Below are positions 57,595-64,000 of a stretch of 64,000 bases of DNA, piece by piece. Below the pieces are notes generated by a model. That model saw only the letters and a program-made list of their open reading frames with translations. It had not been told where the DNA came from and made no database searches. Position 1 is the stretch's first letter. Each line of letters begins with the position of its first letter. Position numbers and translations under genes: made by a program. The stretch spans positions 1 through 64,000 of the forward strand of contig NZ_FORI01000008.1 in the NCBI RefSeq assembly GCF_900113965.1, given 5' to 3'. The DNA comes from Treponema bryantii (GTDB lineage: Bacteria; Spirochaetota; Spirochaetia; Treponematales; Treponemataceae).

Positions 57595-58587
57595 CTAAAA
57601 GTTATTGCCAAGAGTTGCAGCGATTACTGCCTTGATTGTATGCATACGGTTTTCAGCTTCATCAAAAACTACCGACTGTTTGCTTTCGAAAACTTCGTCT
57701 GTAACTTCCATGGCGGTGAGGCCAAACTTTTCTCCAATTTCTTTTCCAATCTTTGTATTCAAATCATGGAAGGATGGAAGGTCATGCATGAAGATTGCAG
57801 TTGGCTTTGCCTTCTTCATAACTTCTGCATTTACCTGATATGGTTTAAGGTCGCTAATGCGCTCTGCCCAGATTTCATCAGGCTCACCCATGCTTACCCA
57901 AACATCAGTATAAATAATATCTGCATCTTTTGCTGCCTTATCTACATCACTTTCGAGAGTGATTGAACCGCCGCTTTCTTTATTCCACTTTGCACACTCT
58001 TCTACAAGTGCCTTGTTAGGGAAATATTTTTCCGGTGCACAGAGAGTAAGATTAAGTCCAAGCTTTGAACAGGTAATACAAAGTGAGTTACCAATGTTAT
58101 AGCGTGCGTCTCCAAAATATACAAGTTTGAGTCCCTGAAGTTTTCCAAAATGCTCACGGATTGTAAGCATATCAGCGAGCATCTGTGTTGGGTGATATTC
58201 GTTTGTAAGTCCGTTCCATACAACTACACCGGAATATTTAGCGAGGTCTTCTACAAGTGTCTGTTCAAAACCACGATATTCAATTCCGTCGAACATTCGG
58301 CCAAGTACGCGGGCTGTATCAGCAATGCTTTCCTTCTTTCCAATCTGACTGCCTTCTGCAAGATATGTTGTGCAGATTCCAAGGTCATGTGCAGCAACTT
58401 CAAAGGCACAGCGGGTACGAGTACTTGTCTTTTCGAAAATGAGGGCGATGTTTTTTCCGCGGTGAATATCCACAGGAATGCCCTTCTTTTTCTTTTCCTT
58501 CAAATCTGCGGCAAGGTCAAGAAGTCCGGTAATTTCTGCCGGTGAGAAATCTTTTAATGTAAGAAAATTGCGTCCTTTTAAATCCAT
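57595..58587 (-). CDS. argF: Ornithine carbamoyltransferase with altered substrate motif
   Basis: OTCase makes citrulline from ornithine and carbamoyl phosphate. The 330-residue protein has the carbamoyl-phosphate motif [16 protein letters not shown] near residue 54, the EYRGFEQ and [19 protein letters not shown] motifs, and [17 protein letters not shown] near 230. The ornithine-binding motif, usually HCLP, reads HDLP ([10 protein letters not shown], near 270): the codon is GAC, so the conserved Cys is an Asp. The rest of the fold is intact. It could be an anabolic ArgF, a catabolic ArcB or a related transcarbamylase with another amine substrate; no arc genes are near. The ATG at 58587 is preferred; a GTG lies 12 bp upstream. 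Confidence 0.88.
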   Translation of the reverse strand: MDLKGRNFLTLKDFSPAEITGLLDLAADLKEKKKKGIPVDIHRGKNIALIFEKTSTRTRCAFEVAAHDLGICTTYLAEGSQIGKKESIADTARVLGRMFDGIEYRGFEQTLVEDLAKYSGVVVWNGLTNEYHPTQMLADMLTIREHFGKLQGLKLVYFGDARYNIGNSLCITCSKLGLNLTLCAPEKYFPNKALVEECAKWNKESGGSITLESDVDKAAKDADIIYTDVWVSMGEPDEIWAERISDLKPYQVNAEVMKKAKPTAIFMHDLPSFHDLNTKIGKEIGEKFGLTAMEVTDEVFESKQSVVFDEAENRMHTIKAVIAATLGNNF

Positions 58588-58679
58588 AAGACACCTCACT
58601 AAACGATTATGAAAGCATTATTATAACATAAAGCGTTTAATTAAACTAGAGTGAAGTTCTGAAGTAATAATAAAAAAAA

Positions 58680-58740
58680 CGTCATCCTGAACTTGTTTCA
58701 GGATCTGATTAATAGATGCCGAAACAAGTTCGGCATGACG
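58680..58740. repeat. Interspersed palindromic repeat, GTCATCCTGAACTTG type
   Basis: The outer ends CGTCAT and ATGACG pair. Inside are two hairpins: CCTGAACTTGTTTCAGG and GCCGAAACAAGTTCGGC, separated by AT-rich DNA with ATCT/AGAT. The two hairpins are themselves related (GAACTTGTTTC and GAAACAAGTTC are complementary). It lies between argF and the stop codon of the topoisomerase gene and could act as its transcript end. Such repeats are, from memory, common in unrelated bacteria. Confidence 0.85.
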
Positions 58741-58749
58741 GGGTATTAC

Positions 58750-61047
58750 TTATGCATCGATTTCTTTAGCCAAATTGTGGACAATGAACTCGCGGCGTTC
58801 CGGAGTGTTGTTGCCCATGTAGAACTTGAGAACCTGAGGAACATTCTTGAGTGTCTGGATTGTAACCTGAGTAAGGTGCATTCCCTTGTCTTCACTCTCG
58901 CCTTCTTTACGAGGAAAAATGAACTGACCAAACTCGCTAGGGTTGATTTCTCCAAGTCCCTTGAATCGTGTTACCTCAGCAGATTTTCCCATCTTGGCAA
59001 CTTCTTTATCGCGGCTTTCTTCACTGTAGCAGTAAACAGTTTTTGTCTTATTGCGCACACGGAAAAGCGGAGTTTCAAGAATATAAACGTGACCTGTCAG
59101 AACCAGCTCTTCAAAGAAAAGCAGGAGATAAGTCATTACAAGATTTCTGATATGGAAACCATCGTTATCGGCATCGGTTGCGATGATGATTTTGTCGTAG
59201 CGAAGTCCTTCGATATCTTTCTGAACACCAAGACTGAAGGTAAGGTTTTTCAATTCCTCGTTTTCGAACAGCGCAGACTTTTTGCGGCCGTACATATTTT
59301 CCGGCTTACCACGCAGAGAGAAAATTGCCTGGTAAGAAACGTCGCGGCTTCCTACCATAGAACCAGTCGCAGAATCTCCCTCGGTAATGAAAATCATAGA
59401 GTTAGCGCCCTTCTCTCCATCCTGAAGATGGTAGCGGCAGTCCTTAAGTTTTTTGATTTTGAGCATTACAGATTTTTCTGCTTCACGAATCTGCTTTTCA
59501 GTTACGCTGTTGATTTCGTTGCGAGCCTTCTGATTTTTGATAATCTTATCTTCGAGCGCGCCGGCAACATCAGGATTATGACGGAGCCAGTCATCAATTG
59601 CAGTCTGAACTTCTTTGATGATTGGAGCACGGATTTCTACGTTACCAAGTTTGTTCTTTGTCTGAGATGTAAACATTGGATTATCAAGACCAATTTTGAG
59701 TGCACAGATAAGTCCACCGCATACATCTTTTTCATCATACTCTTTTTTGAAGAACGAGTTTACACCTTTTGTAACACCGTCGAGGAAGGAAGTAACATGT
59801 GTACCACCATCTTCTGTACTCTGACCGTTTACAAATGAGTAAACAAATTTATCAAGACTGTTTGTATGAGTAATTACAAATTCAAGATTCTCGCCCTTAT
59901 AGCTGAAGATTTTATAAAGGGCTTTTCCGTCCATTTCATGTTCAAGAAGATCCTGAATACCATTCTGACTGATGTATTCCTGACCATTACATTTGAGAAG
60001 GAGTCCCGGATTAAGATATGCATAATTCCAGAGTCTCTTTTCTACATACTCCATGTTGAAGTTGTATTTTCCGAAAAGTTCTGTATCAGGTTCAAACTCA
60101 AGATAAGTTCCGTTTGGAACTCCAGGCTTTGCAGCACCGGTTTTTCCGCTGAGTTTTTCACCTTTTGCAAATTCTACTACGGCCATTTTTCCATCGCGGA
60201 TTGATGCTGCACGGAAGTAAGAAGAAAGAGCATTGGTTGCTTTGATTCCGACACCGTTCATACCGATGGCCTGTTTGAATACGTTGTTGTTATATTTAGC
60301 ACCTGTGTTTACATTGCTTACACAGTCTTCAAGTTTTCCAAGAGGAATACCGCGTCCGTAGTCACGAATCTTTACGCGGCCGTCTTTAATTTCAATATCG
60401 ATTTTTTTACCAAAGCCCTGAGAGAACTCGTCGACAGAGTTATCAATTCCTTCCTTAAGAAGAATATAGATACCGTCATTTTCGTTAGCACCGTCTCCAA
60501 GAGAACCAATGTACATACCAGGTCTGAGGCGGATATGCTCAAGACCTTCGAGGTGCTGGATTGAGTCTTCATCGTATACTGCTGGTGAAGCAGGAGCTTT
60601 TGATGATTTTGATGCTGCAGCTTTTGGCTTTGCGGAAGCTGTTTTAGCTGGTGCGGCAGTTGCAGACTTTGTTGTAGCAGCTGACTTTGCTGGTGCTGCA
60701 GTTGTTGTCTTAGCGGCAGTTGTCGTTTTGGATGGAGTTTTCTTTGCAGCAGCTTTTACTGGAGCGGCAGAGGCTTTTGCAGCTGTTGCCTTTACGGCAG
60801 TTGTTTTTGCAGCAGCAGTCTTGGCAGCGGCAGTTTTAGACGCAGTAGCCTTAGCCGGAGCTTTAGCTGCGGCTGTCTTAGTTGCTGCGGGTTTTGCGGC
60901 TGGCTTTGCGGCTGTTTTTGCAGGAGCCTTTGCAGTAGTTTTAGCAGTTGTTGATTTTTTTTCAGTTGATGATTTTTTAGCTGCAGCTTCTTCTGCAGCC
61001 TGCATAGCGGCAATACGTGCCGACAGACCTGTCTTTTTTTCTGACAT
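58750..61047 (-). CDS. parE: Type II topoisomerase B subunit (ParE/GyrB-like) with histone-H1-like N-terminal tail
   Basis: From residue about 170 on this is a topoisomerase B subunit: GHKL ATPase (LEGLEHIRLRPGMYIGSLGD, EGIDNSVDEFSQGFG, IRDYGRGIPLGKL, AIGMNGVGIKATNALS), transducer and Toprim domain (ITEGDSATGSMVGSRD, RKKSALFENEELKNL, ATDADNDGFHIRNL, RFKGLGEINPSEF). It is closest to topoisomerase IV ParE, since gyrase B motifs are less well matched. The first 165 residues are a low-complexity Ala/Lys/Pro/Thr tail (repeats such as AKTAAKPAAKPA and TKTAAAKAPAKA) like eukaryotic H1 or bacterial histone-like proteins. The ATG at 61047 follows GGTGGGAT. No parC-like A subunit lies in the window. 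Confidence 0.9.
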   Translation of the reverse strand: MSEKKTGLSARIAAMQAAEEAAAKKSSTEKKSTTAKTTAKAPAKTAAKPAAKPAATKTAAAKAPAKATASKTAAAKTAAAKTTAVKATAAKASAAPVKAAAKKTPSKTTTAAKTTTAAPAKSAATTKSATAAPAKTASAKPKAAASKSSKAPASPAVYDEDSIQHLEGLEHIRLRPGMYIGSLGDGANENDGIYILLKEGIDNSVDEFSQGFGKKIDIEIKDGRVKIRDYGRGIPLGKLEDCVSNVNTGAKYNNNVFKQAIGMNGVGIKATNALSSYFRAASIRDGKMAVVEFAKGEKLSGKTGAAKPGVPNGTYLEFEPDTELFGKYNFNMEYVEKRLWNYAYLNPGLLLKCNGQEYISQNGIQDLLEHEMDGKALYKIFSYKGENLEFVITHTNSLDKFVYSFVNGQSTEDGGTHVTSFLDGVTKGVNSFFKKEYDEKDVCGGLICALKIGLDNPMFTSQTKNKLGNVEIRAPIIKEVQTAIDDWLRHNPDVAGALEDKIIKNQKARNEINSVTEKQIREAEKSVMLKIKKLKDCRYHLQDGEKGANSMIFITEGDSATGSMVGSRDVSYQAIFSLRGKPENMYGRKKSALFENEELKNLTFSLGVQKDIEGLRYDKIIIATDADNDGFHIRNLVMTYLLLFFEELVLTGHVYILETPLFRVRNKTKTVYCYSEESRDKEVAKMGKSAEVTRFKGLGEINPSEFGQFIFPRKEGESEDKGMHLTQVTIQTLKNVPQVLKFYMGNNTPERREFIVHNLAKEIDA

Positions 61048-61114
61048 TTTGATCCCACCCAAAAATGTTATTAATAAATTTTATTATGAGATTTTAGTAA
61101 AGTCAAGAGGTTTA

Positions 61115-61160
61115 GGTGGTTTCGACAAGCTCAACCACCGTATTCTTGGCTCAACCACCG
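61115..61160. repeat. Palindromic repeat, GTGGTT type, with an extra half-unit
   Basis: GGTGGTTTCGACAAG followed by CTCAACCACC occupies 61115-61139, and a further half-unit GGCTCAACCACCG lies at 61148-61160. It lies in the 106-bp gap between the SUMF1 lipoprotein stop and the topoisomerase start. Confidence 0.85.
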
Positions 61161-61168
61161 TAAGCAAC

Positions 61169-62323
61169 TTACTGAATGGATCTAACTAAACGAAAACCGT
61201 CCCATGTAGCTCCAGCTCCATTGCCAACTTGATTTTTAATCTGCCCCCAGACGGTACAACCGGATGCAGTACTATAAAATCCTCCTCCCCTAGAGACATA
61301 CTTAGAACCTGTTAAAGGTCCTGTAGGATTTATTACATTCTCTGCTGGAATATTTTCTATATAAAAATCATACACCCATTCAGTTACATTACCAGACATA
61401 TCATAAAATCCAAGCGAATTTGGATTTTTTTTACCGACTTCATGAGTTCCCCAGCCCTTTTTTCCTTCTGCAAATACATACTTAGTTGTTGTTCCATTTA
61501 AAATATTTGCATTATACCAGCCTACATCATCTAATGCAGAATCTATATTCGAAGTATAATACTTACCATCAAAAAAAGAATCAGACATATTTTTTCCGCT
61601 GTAGCTATAATTCCATTCCGGCTTTGACTGATCTCCACCTCTTGCAGCAAATTCCCACTCTGCCTGTGTTGGCAATCGATAACCATCTGCATTAGGAACA
61701 AGAGAAACATCTGCATCCATAATAATAATCTTGCCACCCTCTCCCCACCAGCGAATAGATTTAATTTTTATTTTGTATGCCTTTTTTAATCCTGTTTTTT
61801 CGCTTAAGACATTACAAAAATATACAGCCATTGGCCATCCAATTCCATCTGCAGGTCGATATTGTTGGATTTCCCCATCTGCTAATGGATATTTTTCTCC
61901 CTTACAATAAAAAGGGATCTCTTGTAGTTTATATGTTTGATTTTCAAAAGTTATATACTGATCTCTCATGACAGCAGAATATAGTTCTTGTGTTACTTCA
62001 TACTTACCCATTACAAAAGGACTTAAGGTTACTGTGCGACCGTCTATAAAAACTCCTTTATCACCTGAATTTGGATATTGTTTACCTATAACTACAGCGC
62101 CTTCTGGACCTGTTACAAATATTTCTTCTGTTTTGTCATATGTTTTTCCCTCTACTTCTATTTTCTTTACGGCAATATCACCTGCTTTATAAGCATTATC
62201 ATGAATATATATTTTAAGAGGCGCTTTTGGTAAAGAACTTTTTTTGACTGTGTTTCCAGAAACACAAGAACAAAAAAGCTGTAAAAAAGAAATCATAATC
62301 AAAACACTGTTTATTTTTTTCAT
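61169..62323 (-). CDS. SUMF1/formylglycine-generating-enzyme-family lipoprotein
   Basis: This 384-residue protein has a lipoprotein signal peptide (MKKINSVLIMISFLQLFCSC; the lipidated Cys is near residue 20). The rest is a C-type-lectin-like SUMF1 domain: FVMGKYEVTQELYSAVM near residue 115, GIGWPMAVYFCNVLSEKTGL near 160, GYRLPTQAEWEFAARGG near 220, the GKKNPNSLGFYDMSGNVTEWVYD motif near 305 (given in parts: NSLGFYDMSGNVTEW) and KYVSRGGGFYS plus GFRLVR at the end. It lacks the cysteine pair needed for sulfatase activation, as far as I can see, so the fold probably serves another surface role. Base composition is AT-richer than its neighbours. Treponemes commonly carry many such lipoproteins. 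Confidence 0.88.
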   Translation of the reverse strand: MKKINSVLIMISFLQLFCSCVSGNTVKKSSLPKAPLKIYIHDNAYKAGDIAVKKIEVEGKTYDKTEEIFVTGPEGAVVIGKQYPNSGDKGVFIDGRTVTLSPFVMGKYEVTQELYSAVMRDQYITFENQTYKLQEIPFYCKGEKYPLADGEIQQYRPADGIGWPMAVYFCNVLSEKTGLKKAYKIKIKSIRWWGEGGKIIIMDADVSLVPNADGYRLPTQAEWEFAARGGDQSKPEWNYSYSGKNMSDSFFDGKYYTSNIDSALDDVGWYNANILNGTTTKYVFAEGKKGWGTHEVGKKNPNSLGFYDMSGNVTEWVYDFYIENIPAENVINPTGPLTGSKYVSRGGGFYSTASGCTVWGQIKNQVGNGAGATWDGFRLVRSIQ

Positions 62324-62388
62324 TTTATTTATTCCTCTGTATTTTATTTAATTCTTCGTTTATTTATAAACATTTTATTCAAAAAAAT

Positions 62389-63309
62389 TCAACTTTGCAA
62401 CAAAAGCCCCCTGAGTGCATTAATGATTCGTTTTTTGTCTGTTGTCCAGGCAGGAGCTATGAGAAGAGATTTCGGAGGGTCGCCGGTGAGACGGTGGACT
62501 ATGCAGTTTGGTGGGAGGAGAGGAAGGGCTTTCTGCAGGAGTGAAAAATAGGCTTCTTTTGTGAGGGGTTGATATTTACCGGCTTCGTACATTGCTGCGA
62601 GAGGTGTGTCTTTAAGAATGTAAAGGCTGGTAATTTTGATGCCGAACGAAGATTGTCGGGTCAAGCCCGACAATGACACGGAAACCACGAAGCGAACGGA
62701 GTTCAGAATGTCTTCTTCGGTTTCACTGGGGAGGCCGAAAATTAAGTGCGTTACAATGTGTATTTTTGGAGCCGCTTCGTGAATGCGTGCCACCGCATCA
62801 ATATAATCTTCATTGGTGTAGCAGCGGTTGATGAAGCGGCCGGTCTGCTCGTTGCTAGTTTGAAGACCGAGTTCTATCTGAACAAAATGATTTTTTGAGA
62901 TGTCAGCAAGGCCTGAAAGAATCTGGGAGTTCAAACAATCCGGGCGGGTGGCAACGGCAAGTCCGGCTACATCTTTGCAGGAAAGGGCTTCGTGATATTT
63001 TCCGAGCAGTTGCTGCGGGTCGCCGTAAGTCGAAGTAAAATTCTGAAAGTATGCAATGTACTTTCCGCGCCGCTCGCCGGTGCGGCCGCGGATTTTTGAT
63101 AAAACGAGCTCTTTTGCGTTTTCGACTTGTTGTGTAATTGGCAGGGAACGGCCAGCTGCAAAATCTCCGCTTCCATTTTGGGAACAGAAAATACAACCGC
63201 CCACCCCCTTTGTTCCGTCGCGGTTCGGACAGGTGCAGCCGGCATCCAGAGAAATCTTATAGGTTTTGCAGTCAAAAACAGACTGGTAGAAATCTGAAAG
63301 CTTCTGCAC
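62389..63309 (-). CDS. TIGR01212-family radical SAM protein (YhcC-like) with in-frame repeat insertion
   Basis: This 306-residue protein has the family's radical SAM cluster motif: Cys27, Cys39 and Cys42 in TCPNRDGTKGVGGCIFC. Other motifs are AYFQNFTSTYGD near 87, GLAVATRPDCL near 116, IELGLQTSNEQTGRFINR near 145 and THLIFGLPSETEEDI near 187. It starts at a GTG with AGGAG upstream. Residues 211-221 (VSLSGLTRQSS), just before FGIKITSLYILKDTPLA, are encoded by a palindromic repeat (62652-62674). I would expect the family to go directly from the helix before it into GIKI, so it is an insertion. The enzyme's reaction is unknown. Confidence 0.88.
   Translation of the reverse strand: MQKLSDFYQSVFDCKTYKISLDAGCTCPNRDGTKGVGGCIFCSQNGSGDFAAGRSLPITQQVENAKELVLSKIRGRTGERRGKYIAYFQNFTSTYGDPQQLLGKYHEALSCKDVAGLAVATRPDCLNSQILSGLADISKNHFVQIELGLQTSNEQTGRFINRCYTNEDYIDAVARIHEAAPKIHIVTHLIFGLPSETEEDILNSVRFVVSVSLSGLTRQSSFGIKITSLYILKDTPLAAMYEAGKYQPLTKEAYFSLLQKALPLLPPNCIVHRLTGDPPKSLLIAPAWTTDKKRIINALRGLLLQS
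62652..62674. repeat. Palindromic repeat (TTGTCGGG...CCCGACAA) inside the radical SAM gene
   Basis: ATTGTCGGGTC...AAGCCCGACAAT: the left arm ATTGTCGGG and right arm CCCGACAAT are complementary, with a loop of five bases (TCAAG). It sits in frame inside the 62389 gene. Repeats with this core and following TGACA are, from memory, widespread in other bacteria. Confidence 0.85.
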
Positions 63310-63318
63310 CCGCTTCTC

Positions 63319-64000
63319 CTATGCCAGAATTTTCATGGCGGCAAGATTGTTCAGAATATTATAGAAGATTTCAAAACTTTGCGGAGTGAGAGACGCAAGG
63401 TTGTCCTGAGGTGTGTGAAGCAGCTGCCAGGTCTGTGGCTGAAGCCCCTGTGTTGCAGCAGTTACTTCTGCTGAGGGCAGCATGGTAATTGCGACGGCGG
63501 GTATACCATTGGCGATAAAGCTTGCGTTGTCTGAGTAGCTTACAGGCAGGCTGAACCAGCGGCCATTTGCCGAGGCGTGCAGAAGATTTGCGGCGCGCTG
63601 TTCAAGTGCGGAGAATTCCTTTACGAACTTACCTGGCGTTTTGTGCGGCAGGATTGTCTGTGCAAGAATCGGAACGTCGCCGCGCCCCATGCAGTCGAAT
63701 ACATAGATGTCATCGTTTGTAATGCCGAGGCGGCGGAACACCTGGGCCAAAGGGAATGCGCCCTGTTCTACGACGCCGCCCGCCGCGCCGAGTTCTTCGC
63801 CGTCGGTGAAAATTAGGCGGATGTTGTGAAAGTATTGACCTCCGGTGGTTGAGCCTGTCGAAACCACCGACTTTGCCCACTCCATCAAGCAGAAAACGGC
63901 TGCGGAGTTATCATTCGCCCCCGGGCTCCCCGGAAATCTGTCATAATGCGCAATCACGGTTTTTATGCGGAACATCGGGTTATAATGATTCTGCGGGAAC
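63319..64000 (-). CDS. M28-family peptidase, 3' part (runs off the window)
   Basis: The frame is open to the end of the window without a stop, and the sequence before the first ATG (63975) is also in frame, so the gene is cut by the window edge. It has the M28 zinc-peptidase core: VIAHYDRFPGSPGANDNSAAVF (first His and bridging Asp), IFTDGEELGAAGG (catalytic Glu), FDCMGRGDV with an Asp ligand, and a later SYSDNASFIANGIPAVAI. A 25-bp palindromic repeat (63844-63868) lies in frame between AEWAKS-like MEWAKS and QYFHNIRLIF and is translated as VVSTGSTTG. The family cleaves N-terminal residues from peptides; substrate unknown. The downstream radical SAM gene begins 9 bp after the stop. Confidence 0.88.
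   Translation of the reverse strand, partial: FPQNHYNPMFRIKTVIAHYDRFPGSPGANDNSAAVFCLMEWAKSVVSTGSTTGGQYFHNIRLIFTDGEELGAAGGVVEQGAFPLAQVFRRLGITNDDIYVFDCMGRGDVPILAQTILPHKTPGKFVKEFSALEQRAANLLHASANGRWFSLPVSYSDNASFIANGIPAVAITMLPSAEVTAATQGLQPQTWQLLHTPQDNLASLTPQSFEIFYNILNNLAAMKILA
63844..63868. repeat. Simple palindromic repeat, GTGGTT type, inside the M28 peptidase gene
   Basis: GGTGGTTGAGCCTG followed by TCGAAACCACC, identical to the outer unit of the composite repeats. It lies wholly inside the coding sequence and preserves the reading frame. Confidence 0.88.

Noticed and set aside
60509-61189. Long Ala-rich plus-strand frame (226 residues)
   Set aside because: It is the complement of the Lys/Ala-rich tail of the topoisomerase gene; its composition follows from that repeat and it has no ribosome binding site or neighbour supporting it.
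61169-62323. True formylglycine-generating enzyme for a sulfatase
   Set aside because: No sulfatase gene is near, the protein is a lipoprotein, and the catalytic cysteine pair is not visible.

Overview
The window reads as a piece of a host-associated or anaerobic Treponema chromosome (phylum Spirochaetota). The evidence is two FlaA flagellar sheath proteins, a cheA–cheW/cheR-fusion–cheX–cheY operon of the spirochete type, the flgB–flgC–fliE flagellar operon, and a division cluster running into xerD–dprA–topA–xerC–hslVU, an order I recall from Treponema and in part from Bacillus. [FeFe]-hydrogenase-like and Fe-S enzymes suggest anaerobic life. The identification rests on gene content only; no database was searched.

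Layout. 1–1469: a complete IS3-family insertion sequence. 1488–2834 (minus): fliE, flgC, flgB. 2994–6834: a PrsW-like protease (minus) and a plus-strand cassette of iron alcohol dehydrogenase, NAD-dependent epimerase and short-chain dehydrogenase. 6929–10325 (minus): hslU, hslV, four tandem stem-loops, xerC. 10387–15542 (minus): a small membrane protein and an anaerobic glycerol-3-phosphate module (DUF1667 protein, two flavoproteins, glpK). 15710–28495 (minus): topA, dprA, TPR lipoprotein, xerD, ftsZ, ftsA, ftsQ, ftsW, murF, ftsL-like, rsmH, mraZ, headed by a four-repeat MraZ operator. Taken together, 28.5 kb to 1.5 kb looks like one ancestral division–topoisomerase–recombinase–protease–flagellum supercluster broken by the glp block, the dehydrogenase block and finally the IS.

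28658–39742: an unknown protein, two flaA genes, fbaA, then a minus-strand run of membrane protein, manA, nucleotidyltransferase, deoD, two chrA halves and an unusual soluble histidine kinase with a LacI-type ligand domain, divergent from its response regulator. 39807–44683: the chemotaxis operon. 44855–47450: a putative outer-membrane protein and an OFA-family transporter. 47524–57129: a signalling region with a hybrid kinase, a FIST protein, a 1149-residue protein joining an [FeFe]-hydrogenase-like sensor to GGDEF, EAL and PAS domains, dgt, and a membrane EAL protein. 57303–64000: ACT protein, argF, a topoisomerase IV B subunit with a histone-H1-like tail, a SUMF1 lipoprotein, a radical SAM protein and the 3' part of an M28 peptidase.

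The best candidate for a new system is the 53.8–47.5 kb signalling operon (hybrid kinase, FIST, hydrogenase-GGDEF-EAL-PAS), which I infer couples hydrogen or redox state to cyclic-di-GMP. The best sequence-only signals are the four stem-loops at 9.1–9.4 kb and a dense set of interspersed palindromes, some lying in frame inside conserved genes and one composite 49-bp copy occurring twice, identically. Several signalling genes also have a TATAAT-like box 7–8 nt before the ATG, suggesting leaderless mRNAs. No tRNA, rRNA or CRISPR array was recognised.
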